Of a DNA stretch of 5,250 nt, positions 1 through 5,250 are shown piece after piece. Below the pieces are notes generated by a model, which searched no databases, was not told the origin of the DNA, and saw only the letters and a program-made list of their open reading frames with translations. Every line of letters begins with the position of its first letter. Position 1 is the stretch's first letter. The translations under genes and the position numbers were made by a program. The DNA is from Thermoplasmata archaeon (GTDB taxonomy: Archaea; Thermoplasmatota; Thermoplasmata; Lutacidiplasmatales; UBA184), in contig JASHWZ010000154.1 in assembly GCA_030043865.1 (NCBI GenBank), positions 1-5,250 on the forward strand. The letters are read 5' to 3'.

Positions 1-465
1 TCAGCGCAACTCGCGCTCGATCTCGCGCAGCTCCGCTTCCACGTCCTGCTCCGCGGCCTTGGCGTGGACCTCGACGTCCTCGACGAACTCTCGCCAGACG
101 CGCGAGAGGAGCGGCCCGACCGCAAAGATGACCGCCGAGAGCGTCGAGCCGACCGAGACGAACGCCATGATCGACGCGAAGATCTTGCCCGAGTTCGTGA
201 CGAGGGCGAACGGCGGACCCTGCCCGGTCGCGAGCATGCTTTCGAAGTAGAACGCGTTGATCCAACCCTGGCCCTCGATCAGGTGGAAGCCGACCGTGCC
301 GATCACCTCGGCCGCGAGGACCGCGGTGATCGCGATGAGCGCTCTCCGCGTGCGGTTCCGAGCGGGTCGACCCGGCTCGGAACCGACCCGTCGACCGGCG
401 GGTGCCCGTCGCGGCGTTCCCGGAGCGACGTTCTCGTCGGCGCGGGCGCCCTCGACGACGTTCAC
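1..465 (-). CDS. Two-helix potassium-channel-like membrane protein with altered selectivity filter
   Basis: 154 residues, GTG start, TGA stop at the left edge, so complete. Residues 1-40 are a basic, proline- and arginine-rich cytosolic tail. Helix 1 spans about 41-60, a re-entrant pore-like segment about 65-88, helix 2 about 93-119, and residues 122-154 form a charged, probably coiled-coil helix. The order TM1 - FHLIEG - W - AFYF - filter - GK - TM2 is that of two-TM potassium channels (Ion_trans_2 type). Where those have TVGYG, this protein reads ATGQG (residues 79-83): both glycines remain, but the usual threonine and tyrosine do not. Potassium selectivity therefore cannot be assumed. The start is the only reasonable one: no other ATG or GTG precedes helix 1. 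It lies 85 bases behind the small oxidase-linked gene on the same strand and may share its transcript. It could instead be a non-conducting relative of the fold. Fold assignment is fairly secure; function is inference. Confidence 0.72.
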   Translation of the reverse strand: MNVVEGARADENVAPGTPRRAPAGRRVGSEPGRPARNRTRRALIAITAVLAAEVIGTVGFHLIEGQGWINAFYFESMLATGQGPPFALVTNSGKIFASIMAFVSVGSTLSAVIFAVGPLLSRVWREFVEDVEVHAKAAEQDVEAELREIERELR

Positions 466-482
466 GCCGGAGAAGCTCCGGC
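466..482. repeat. 7-bp perfect inverted repeat directly before the channel gene start
   Basis: GCCGGAG and CTCCGGC flank a 3-base spacer, and the repeat ends at the base next to the GTG codon of the minus-strand channel gene. On the minus strand its first arm contains GGAG, 10 bases before GTG, which is the only Shine-Dalgarno-like sequence there. In mRNA the hairpin would bury it. It could affect translation or be a protein-binding palindrome; it could also be chance in GC-rich DNA. Confidence 0.4.
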
Positions 483-515
483 CCGGGGGGAATGAAGGTT
501 GCTGCCGACGGGAAC

Positions 516-527
516 TCGGCGCGCCGA
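516..527. repeat. 12-bp perfect palindrome between the small membrane gene and the channel gene
   Basis: TCGGCGCGCCGA is self-complementary over 12 bases and lies in the 85-base gap (466-550) between two same-strand genes. No convincing TATA box is seen in the gap; the only less GC-rich stretch is around 490-500. The palindrome may be an operator or a chance GC-rich repeat. Confidence 0.25.
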
Positions 528-550
528 CCGTCGCCGGGTTCCCCGGGTCT

Positions 551-766
551 TCACTCGTTTCGGGGCGCGCGCGAGCCCCAGACGAAGAACGCCACGAGGG
601 CGGCCACGATCCCGAGGGTCGTGCCGAGGTCGCCCGCCGACAGGGCCGCGTTCCCGGCGTAGTAGGACATCTCCCAGACCGCGCCGATGGCGGCGGCCCC
701 GGCCGCGATCCCGAAGGCAGCGAACGGACCGATGCCGCCCTCCCGAGGGGGTGGGGAGGTCGTCAC
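551..766 (-). CDS. Small two-helix membrane protein, likely accessory subunit of the oxidase
   Basis: 71 residues. The start is set by a GTGA overlap: GTG at 766-764 shares four bases with the oxidase stop codon at 765-763, typical of translational coupling. The reading frame stays open far upstream inside the oxidase gene, but that part is an arginine- and proline-rich shadow, so the overlap start is preferred. The product has a short polar N-terminus (VTTSPPPREGG), a helix at about 12-31, a short loop (WEMSYYAGNAALSAGDLG), a second helix at about 49-64 and a basic end (GSRAPRNE). It has no cysteine or obvious cofactor ligand. I do not recognise a named family. Short helical subunits often accompany B-family oxidases (for example subunit IIa of ba3), and the coupling suggests this is a small structural or assembly subunit. 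The gene is well supported; the role is inferred from position. Confidence 0.75.
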   Translation of the reverse strand: MTTSPPPREGGIGPFAAFGIAAGAAAIGAVWEMSYYAGNAALSAGDLGTTLGIVAALVAFFVWGSRAPRNE

Positions 767-3483
767 GGCCCGGTCGCCCACAGCACCCCCCAGAGACCCA
801 TGACCCAGCCGGTCTGGATCCCGGTATCGCTCCCCGAATCGTGCCCGGGGTTGTACGAGTAGTCGACGGGATGGACCAACCCGTAGAGGTACACGCCGGG
901 CACGATGTCCGCGGTCAGGTTCTCCACCCGGTCGATCGCGAGCGGCGCGGTCACGACGGCCGTGAGCCCCGACGGGCCACCGAGGCGGTACAGGCCGGTC
1001 GTGAACGGGAGCGTGTAGTTGTGCGCGATGACGTACTGCTGCTGCTGGTTCGGGTTGTTCGACGTGACATTGACGAGGTAGTTGTCGAGGCCGATGCTGG
1101 AGAGCGGCACCGTCCAGGAGACGGTGCGGTTGTCGCCGGTCGCCCCGACGGTCGTCTCGAGGGTCGGCCCCGGGACGGAGTCGTTGAAGAGTCCCTCCGC
1201 GTTGCCCACCAGCGGACCGGACCCGAGCGGCTCGACCGGCGGGTTGTAGATGTCGCCGAGCCCGTCCACGGACTCGAAGGCGGCGAGCGACGCGCCGGTC
1301 GCGTTCGCCGGCGGCAGCACCACGAGCGCCGCGACGTCCTGTCCGAACCACGGGCCGTCGTACTCTCCGTCGGGCGCCCCGTAGACGCCGGGTTCGCTCG
1401 GTGCCTGGAAGACCGCGTACGAGGTCGAACCGGGGACGACCTGAACGTCGACCACGCCGGCGTCTCGGAACGGCAGGAGGAACGACTGGGTCGCACCGGA
1501 CGCGGAGAGGTTCAGCTGGACCCACGCTCCGGCGTACGCGACCACGGCGTTGTCGAACGTGCCGGTGATCGCTCCGCTTTCGTTCGCGGTCCAGTAGTAC
1601 TGAACGGCGGACATCGCCACGTATTCGGAGGCGGGAGGGTCTCCGCTGGTCCCGTTGACCGCGTTGCCGACCCCGAACGCTCCCGGCGTCGCCGCGACGA
1701 CGACGACCGCGAGGAGGACCACCACGGACGCGACCCATGCCTTCTCCGCTCGCTCCCGTCGCGCGCGGGGCACCTGCCGGACGAACGGAATGTCGTCGAT
1801 CGGGACCCGCGCCGAGCGCGGGGCGGTCGACTGGGCGGCCCGACGGACGGCTTCGTCGAACGAGAGACCGGACGCACTGAACAGCTCCCCTCGGAAGACG
1901 GTGAGGAACCCGTTCGCGACGAGGAACAGCTGGCCCACCAGGAGCACGATGATGCCCCCGAACAGGACGATCTCGTAGAGCGTGATCGCCGGAACGATCG
2001 GAAGGATGTACTCCCGGCGGAGCACGCCGAGGTTCCCGAGCTCGTCGAACGCGAGCACGAGGACCGTCCCGCCGACGAGGGTGAAGAGGAAGTGCACCCG
2101 GGCGAGCGCGGCCGAGAACCACTGGCGGCCGGTGAGGATCGGGAAGAACGCGTAGAGCAGGGCGTACGCGCCCGCGACGATCGCGAGGATCGTGATCGTA
2201 TGGAAGTGGGCGAGCACGAACAGGCTGTTGTGGACGTCCACGTCGAACGGGATCGTCGCGAGCTCGGGACCGGTCAGGCCGCCGAAGATCGCGCCAGCGA
2301 ACGAGAGCAGCGCGAACAGGGCGACCGCGTTCCACTCCCACTGGCGGCGCGGGACCCCCTTCACGGTCATCCAGACCGAGAAGAACGTGATCGCGGACGG
2401 GACGACGATCGCGAAGGAGAGCACCATCGTCAGCCACGTCGACCAGGCCGGGACCGGCGCGAGGTAGAGGTGGTGGATCCCGAGCAAGGGCGTCAGCACG
2501 ACGAAGCCGATGGCGGACGCCACCGCGAACCGGTAGCTGTAGATCGGGCGGCGGGCGAGGATCGGGATCAGGAGGTAGAGCTCGATGATCGGGATCAAGA
2601 ACAGCACGTAGACGAGGGCGTGCCCGAACATCCAGAAGATCACCTGGTTCGCGATCGGACTGATCGCCCACCCGGCGTACGCGGTGCCGATGTCCCAGAC
2701 CGTGGAGACGATCAGCGGGCCGTAGGTGAGCGGCATCAGGACGAGGGTCCCGACGACGAACCAGAGGAACACCGGGAACCGGCGGCCCGCGGCCTGGGGG
2801 TGCGCGCGGTACCAGTCGACGAGATGCACGACGACCCAGACGGTCCACAGGAGGACCGCCGCACAGAGAGCGAGCCAGCCGAGGAACCAGAGCGGGCTCA
2901 CGACGTAGGCGCTCTGCCCGTCGACCCCGAGCGGGGAGAGGAAGTACCAGCCGACCGCCGGGAAGTAGTTGTCGTTGAACGGGAAGAGGTAGACCGGGCC
3001 CTGGAGCAGCAGCATCGAGCCGTTCAGGAGGACCGCGACGGCGTAGAGGCTCCACTTGTGCCGGGGCGTCACGCCGAGCGCGTTGACGACCAGGAGCCCG
3101 AGGACCGCGATCTCGACCTGCTGGGCGAAGCCGAACAGCTCGCGGATGCCGTGCAGGGTGACGGAGGAGTAAATCTCGACGTTCGACAGATGCAGCGTCG
3201 ACTGCGTCGCGTACGCGACGACCTGCGTCTGGAACCCGAACGCGTCGAATCCGCCGACCGCGCCCCAGAAGAGCCCGGCGATCAGCATCAGCATCGTGAT
3301 GCGGGTCATCCAGTCACGCTGGAGCAGGAACACTCGGTCGAACAGCCGGAGCTTGGCGAGCCGCTGGCGGATCGCGTCCTCGGTCGCGTCCAGGAACTGG
3401 ATCAGGGCGGGCGGTCGCTCGAAGACCGGGACGCTCTGCTCCTCGGCCCCGGTCTGCGACGGACGGAGTTCCGGTCCGGACAC
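763..3483 (-). CDS. B-family-like heme-copper oxidase, subunit I fused to a CuA-less subunit II-like tail
   Basis: 906 residues, GTG start. Predicted to reduce O2 to water in the cytoplasmic membrane and build proton-motive force. Residues 60-530 form about 12 helices with all catalytic ligands: H111 (TLHG) and H428 for low-spin heme, H426 for high-spin heme, H288, H337 and H338 for CuB, and Y292, the cross-linking tyrosine, four residues after H288. The motifs VHN-x6-AHFH (417-428), HH-x22-VPS and LGVLRREYI match the ba3/B family better than the A family. The helix VI glutamate and proline of GHPEVY are absent (GHALVY), and the K-channel lysine position is threonine (VPSAITFF). A cytosolic linker (531-581), a 13th helix (583-599) and an extracytoplasmic tail follow. 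Residues about 619-725 resemble subunit II but lack all CuA ligands. Residues about 766-903 look like a second cupredoxin. The only cysteine in the protein is C207, in a helix. It may be a quinol oxidase or take electrons from a blue copper protein. Confidence 0.9.
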   Translation of the reverse strand: MSGPELRPSQTGAEEQSVPVFERPPALIQFLDATEDAIRQRLAKLRLFDRVFLLQRDWMTRITMLMLIAGLFWGAVGGFDAFGFQTQVVAYATQSTLHLSNVEIYSSVTLHGIRELFGFAQQVEIAVLGLLVVNALGVTPRHKWSLYAVAVLLNGSMLLLQGPVYLFPFNDNYFPAVGWYFLSPLGVDGQSAYVVSPLWFLGWLALCAAVLLWTVWVVVHLVDWYRAHPQAAGRRFPVFLWFVVGTLVLMPLTYGPLIVSTVWDIGTAYAGWAISPIANQVIFWMFGHALVYVLFLIPIIELYLLIPILARRPIYSYRFAVASAIGFVVLTPLLGIHHLYLAPVPAWSTWLTMVLSFAIVVPSAITFFSVWMTVKGVPRRQWEWNAVALFALLSFAGAIFGGLTGPELATIPFDVDVHNSLFVLAHFHTITILAIVAGAYALLYAFFPILTGRQWFSAALARVHFLFTLVGGTVLVLAFDELGNLGVLRREYILPIVPAITLYEIVLFGGIIVLLVGQLFLVANGFLTVFRGELFSASGLSFDEAVRRAAQSTAPRSARVPIDDIPFVRQVPRARRERAEKAWVASVVVLLAVVVVAATPGAFGVGNAVNGTSGDPPASEYVAMSAVQYYWTANESGAITGTFDNAVVAYAGAWVQLNLSASGATQSFLLPFRDAGVVDVQVVPGSTSYAVFQAPSEPGVYGAPDGEYDGPWFGQDVAALVVLPPANATGASLAAFESVDGLGDIYNPPVEPLGSGPLVGNAEGLFNDSVPGPTLETTVGATGDNRTVSWTVPLSSIGLDNYLVNVTSNNPNQQQQYVIAHNYTLPFTTGLYRLGGPSGLTAVVTAPLAIDRVENLTADIVPGVYLYGLVHPVDYSYNPGHDSGSDTGIQTGWVMGLWGVLWATGP

Positions 3484-3524
3484 GGCCGTCTGCCGCGCAG
3501 CCCCTCCGCACGACCGGACCGGCG

Positions 3525-3530
3525 ACTTAT
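3525..3530 (-). promoter_or_regulatory. TATA-like element of the oxidase operon
   Basis: On the minus strand this reads ATAAGT (within GAGATAAGTCGCC), the only AT-rich hexamer in its GC-rich surroundings. It lies about 44 bases before the GTG start, which would put transcription start near 3502 and leave a leader of roughly 20 bases. A GGAGGGG stretch at 3507-3501 lies 17 bases before the GTG, too far for a normal Shine-Dalgarno site. A 9-bp inverted pair, CCGGTCCGG (3471-3479) and CCGGACCGG (3514-3522), brackets the start region. Confidence 0.45.
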
Positions 3531-3652
3531 CTCACCGAGGAACGAACCGACTCCACGGCGATCGGAAGACGCCCCGATTCGTCCGCCGGCGCTCGATCGT
3601 CCCCGGACCACGAGGCGCCGCCCCGCGCGTCGACCGTCCCGCACGTCGTCGG

Positions 3653-3674
3653 TCGGCCGTCGCCGGACGGCCGA
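3653..3674. repeat. 9-bp inverted repeat abutting the hydrolase TATA box, candidate operator
   Basis: The arms TCGGCCGTC (3653-3661) and GACGGCCGA (3666-3674) are perfectly complementary around a 4-base spacer. The right arm ends at the base before TTAATA, so the repeat covers the place where the BRE (TFB contact) normally lies. A bound regulator there would be expected to block or aid TFB/TBP assembly. Position makes it more notable than other GC-rich palindromes here; the regulator is unknown. Confidence 0.45.
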
Positions 3675-3680
3675 TTAATA
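3675..3680 (+). promoter_or_regulatory. TATA box of the dienelactone hydrolase gene
   Basis: TTAATA within GATTAATAGG is a clear AT island. It is centred about 43 bases before the ATG at 3721, predicting transcription start near 3703 and a leader of about 18 bases. The leader ends GGTAGGTCCG before ATG, giving only a weak Shine-Dalgarno-like AGGT. It lies in the 237-base divergent gap (3484-3720), which otherwise holds the oxidase promoter and no supportable gene. Confidence 0.6.
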
Positions 3681-3720
3681 GGTCCGCGGCGTCCGTGGGG
3701 ACGGAGTCTGGGTAGGTCCG

Positions 3721-4527
3721 ATGCCCGACCGCGAAGTACACGTGCGAACCGCGCAGCGAGAGATCGATTGCTTCCTCGCCTTTCCGGAGGCGAAGGGCGG
3801 TAAGCGACCGGCGGTCGTCGTGATCCATGAGATCTTCGGTCCCGACGCGCACATCCGGGACGTCGCCCACCGGTTCGCCGCGGAGGGGTACGTCGCCGCC
3901 GCCCCGAACCTGTTCACCGGGGAGCTCCAGCACCTTCTGACCCCCGCGAACATCGGGCTCGCGATGCAGTCGTTCGCCCAGGCGCCGCCCGACCTCCGAC
4001 GCGACCCGGCCAAGCTCGCGGAGTTCGCGGCGACCCAACCCCCCGACCGGCGACCGATCCTCGAGGCGTTCGGCCGGGTGTCGAGTCCCCCGGTCCAGGC
4101 GGAGTTCGCCCAGGAGCTCCTCGCCGTGACCCGGTACCTCCGTTCCCTGCCCGAGGTCGATGGACATCGGGTGGGATCGGTCGGCTTCTGCTTCGGGGGA
4201 GCGATGTCCGCCCGCCTCGCGACGGTCGACCCCGATCTCCGGGCCGCCGTCATCTTCTACGGACAGAACCCGCCGCTCGACGACGTGCCCAAGATCCGGG
4301 CAGATGTGCTGGGTCTCTACGGCAGCGAGGACCCCGGCATCACGGCGACCGTGCCTCAGCTCGCGGCGGCGATGAAGGCCGCCGGCCGGTCGTTCGACTA
4401 CCATGTCTATCCGGGAGCGAAACACGCGTTCTTCAACGACACTCGGCCGTCGAACTACCACGCCGATAGCGCGAAGGATGCCTGGCCGAGGATCCTCCGC
4501 TTCTTCGACGCTCGCCTCAAAGCGTAA
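3721..4527 (+). CDS. Dienelactone hydrolase family protein (alpha/beta hydrolase)
   Basis: 268 residues, ATG start, TAA stop; cytosolic, no signal peptide. The core alpha/beta-hydrolase pattern is clear: strand RPAVVVIHEIFG (29-40) with E37 matching the conserved glutamate that positions the nucleophile in classical dienelactone hydrolase; nucleophile elbow GFCFGG with C157; acid D204 in YGSEDPGIT; H235 in PGAKHAFFND. The Cys-Asp-His triad is therefore intact. It is somewhat longer than the roughly 235-250 residues usual in the family because of a helical insertion at about 70-130 (rich in Q, P and A), which may shape the substrate pocket. Classical members hydrolyse dienelactones in chlorocatechol breakdown, but most archaeal and many bacterial homologues sit outside that pathway and have unknown ester or lactone substrates. 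No aromatic-degradation gene is nearby, so a catabolic role is not supported. It is divergent from the oxidase operon and convergent with the zinc-ribbon gene. Confidence 0.92.
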   Translation: MPDREVHVRTAQREIDCFLAFPEAKGGKRPAVVVIHEIFGPDAHIRDVAHRFAAEGYVAAAPNLFTGELQHLLTPANIGLAMQSFAQAPPDLRRDPAKLAEFAATQPPDRRPILEAFGRVSSPPVQAEFAQELLAVTRYLRSLPEVDGHRVGSVGFCFGGAMSARLATVDPDLRAAVIFYGQNPPLDDVPKIRADVLGLYGSEDPGITATVPQLAAAMKAAGRSFDYHVYPGAKHAFFNDTRPSNYHADSAKDAWPRILRFFDARLKA

Positions 4528-4538
4528 CCGGCTTCCGA

Positions 4539-4558
4539 GCACGCCCGTCGGGGCGTGC
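4539..4558. terminator. Hairpin between convergent genes, possible bidirectional terminator
   Basis: GCACGCCC and GGGCGTGC form a perfect 8-bp stem with a GTCG loop, placed 11 bases after the hydrolase stop and ending 1 base before the stop of the opposing zinc-ribbon gene. No T-run follows on either strand. Archaeal termination usually relies on T-rich tracts rather than hairpins, so it may instead protect 3' ends. The stem is certain; the function is inferred. Confidence 0.4.
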
Positions 4559-4559
4559 C

Positions 4560-4943
4560 TCACAGGGTCCGCACGAGCGCGATGACGACGAGGATCGCGC
4601 CGATGGCGGCGAGGAGCGCTCCGGGCCAAAGGAGCGCGTAGTTGAGAACCCCGTTCGCGCACCCGGCCGACCCGCAGGCCCCGCCGGCGCCGAGGCTCGT
4701 GACGAGCGCGTCGGCGCCGAGGAGGAACGCCCCCACGACGAGCGCGGACGCGCCGAGGACCAGTTGGATCCAGCGGGCATCTCGATACGGCGAGTCGACC
4801 GGGTCCACCTGAATCCGCGGCAGGACGTAGTTCCCGAGCGTGGGCACCGGTCGCGGCACCGGAATGCGGCTGCCGCACTTCTCGCAGAACGCGCTCGTCC
4901 GAGGGATGATCGACCCGCAGACCGGACAAGGCCGGGTCGACAT
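4560..4943 (-). CDS. Zinc-ribbon protein with two transmembrane helices
   Basis: 127 residues from the ATG at 4943. A longer version starting at 5021 would add 26 residues of low-complexity Arg/Gly/Ala/Pro sequence, so the ATG directly before the zinc ribbon (MSTRPCPVCG) is preferred. C6-x2-C9 and C20-x2-C23 form a zinc-ribbon knuckle pair (CPVCG, CEKCGSRIP), followed by a proline-rich linker (27-57), helix 1 at about 59-81, a loop with two further cysteines (C90, C95), and helix 2 at about 102-124. With the ribbon in the cytosol, the loop would lie outside, where C90 and C95 could form a disulfide. Proteins joining an N-terminal zinc ribbon to membrane helices are common in archaea and mostly uncharacterised; I cannot name a function. 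A zinc-dependent scaffold or membrane-associated regulator is possible. It is transcribed towards the hydrolase gene, with a 32-base gap. Confidence 0.8.
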   Translation of the reverse strand: MSTRPCPVCGSIIPRTSAFCEKCGSRIPVPRPVPTLGNYVLPRIQVDPVDSPYRDARWIQLVLGASALVVGAFLLGADALVTSLGAGGACGSAGCANGVLNYALLWPGALLAAIGAILVVIALVRTL

Positions 4944-4968
4944 CGCCCGGTCAGCGGCGGCCGGGCCT

Positions 4969-4974
4969 CTTCTA
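4969..4974 (-). promoter_or_regulatory. Weak TATA-like element of the zinc-ribbon gene
   Basis: The minus strand reads TAGAAG, centred about 28 bases before the ATG at 4943. That spacing would give a leaderless or nearly leaderless transcript, which also fits the lack of a Shine-Dalgarno sequence (GACCGGGCG precedes the ATG). The match to a TATA consensus is poor. Confidence 0.25.
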
Positions 4975-4983
4975 CCCGCGCTT

Positions 4984-5004
4984 CGAGCCCCACGGCGGGG
5001 CTCG
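4984..5004. repeat. 8-bp inverted repeat upstream of the zinc-ribbon gene
   Basis: CGAGCCCC and GGGGCTCG form a perfect stem around a 5-base spacer, about 10 bases upstream of the weak TATA-like element of the minus-strand gene. It could be an operator, the trace of a terminator from the right, or chance. Confidence 0.35.
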
Positions 5005-5236
5005 GGGGGACCGCACGACACGCGCGGCGGCGAGCCGGGTGACGACTCCCCCGCCGACGATCCACGCGCCGGTCGCGCGATTGGGCGACGCGGTCCCCGT
5101 CAGGGATCCGCTCCGAGGGCACACGTGCCGAACGGCGCGTATGGGTCCTCGTAGAGGGCGGCGATGTCCCCTACCGCCGAGCGTCAGCGTCCGCGGACCG
5201 GGGGGCGCAATCCCTGGCGGGTTCCGTTCGGTAGCG

Positions 5237-5242
5237 TTTAAG
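5237..5242 (+). promoter_or_regulatory. TATA-like element at right edge, probably for a gene beyond the window
   Basis: TTTAAG within GCGTTTAAGCG is the only AT-rich patch in the last 300 bases and resembles an archaeal TATA box. With usual spacing, a plus-strand transcript would begin about 25 bases further right, outside the window. The element is nearly symmetric, so it could also face left, but no supported minus-strand gene begins at a suitable distance. Confidence 0.4.
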
Positions 5243-5250
5243 CGGGAGCG

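Larger units (their letters stand above)
4944..5250. other. 307-base region without a supportable gene
   Basis: Open frames exist on both strands, as expected at this base composition, but none combines a start, plausible composition and family likeness. On the minus strand a short stretch with protein-like composition (DIAALYEDPYAPFGTCALG, about 5155-5099) lies between a TGA upstream and a TGA downstream with no start codon. A neighbouring frame then reads VCPRSGSLTG onward to a TAG at 4972. This might be a decayed gene or chance. No tRNA or rRNA signature is seen. Confidence 0.4.

Noticed and set aside
1037..1049. CTG trinucleotide run in the oxidase gene
   Set aside because: It is only four glutamine codons in an Asn/Gln-rich loop, too short to count as a repeat element.
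767..3055. Minus-strand frame continuous with the 71-residue gene, open to 834 codons
   Set aside because: The upstream part is Arg/Pro/Gly-rich and overlaps the oxidase in another frame. Only the part after the GTGA overlap looks like a membrane protein.
499..3678. A stop-free plus-strand frame of 1059 codons opposite the oxidase gene
   Set aside because: Its product is an extreme Arg/Asp/Glu-rich low-complexity sequence, which is what the antisense of GC-ending codons for hydrophobic residues gives. The minus strand carries all oxidase motifs.
3532..4929. 465-codon minus-strand frame opposite the hydrolase gene
   Set aside because: Charged, low-complexity shadow. The plus strand has the intact Cys-Asp-His triad and a TATA box.
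4944..5021. 26-residue N-terminal extension of the zinc-ribbon protein
   Set aside because: Arg/Gly/Ala/Pro low complexity with no support, and an ATG stands directly before the zinc-ribbon motif.
4972..5124. 50-codon minus-strand ORF starting GTG upstream of the zinc-ribbon gene
   Set aside because: No recognisable family, no promoter or ribosome site, and composition typical of random GC-rich frames; kept only as a possible remnant.
1..5250. CRISPR arrays, transposases, tRNA or rRNA genes, phage or defence genes
   Set aside because: No regularly spaced repeats, transposase motifs, tRNA-like sequence or defence-related domains were seen on either strand.

Overview
This is a strongly GC-rich window that looks archaeal. 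The only AT-rich patches are TATA-like elements at the right distance upstream of genes (TTAATA before the hydrolase gene, ATAAGT before the oxidase gene, TTTAAG at the right edge). Three of the five genes start with GTG, and the extracytoplasmic part of the oxidase is rich in N-glycosylation sequons. A high-GC Thermoplasmatota-like archaeon would fit, but that assignment is inference; no rRNA, tRNA or other marker gene is present.

Left part, minus strand, read right to left: a 906-residue heme-copper oxidase (3483 to 763) carries the complete catalytic residues of subunit I and is fused to a subunit II-like membrane anchor and extracytoplasmic tail. A 71-residue, two-helix membrane protein overlaps its stop codon by a GTGA tetranucleotide. 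After 85 bases comes a small two-helix potassium-channel-like protein that ends exactly at the left edge. The three probably form one respiratory or membrane operon. The oxidase core resembles the B (ba3-like) family, but its tail has no cysteine and so cannot build a CuA centre. The last 140 residues look like a second, degenerate cupredoxin domain.

Middle: a 237-base divergent intergenic region holds a promoter for each direction. A 9-bp inverted repeat sits directly against the TATA box of the plus-strand gene.

Right part: a plus-strand dienelactone hydrolase family enzyme (3721-4527) has its Cys-Asp-His triad intact. It converges, across a 32-base gap containing a perfect 8-bp hairpin, on a minus-strand zinc-ribbon membrane protein (4560-4943). 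The last 307 bases contain no gene I can support, only an inverted repeat and a TATA-like element that may serve a gene beyond the window.

The most unusual content is the oxidase with its CuA-less double cupredoxin-like tail, together with the adjoining channel-like protein whose selectivity filter is altered.
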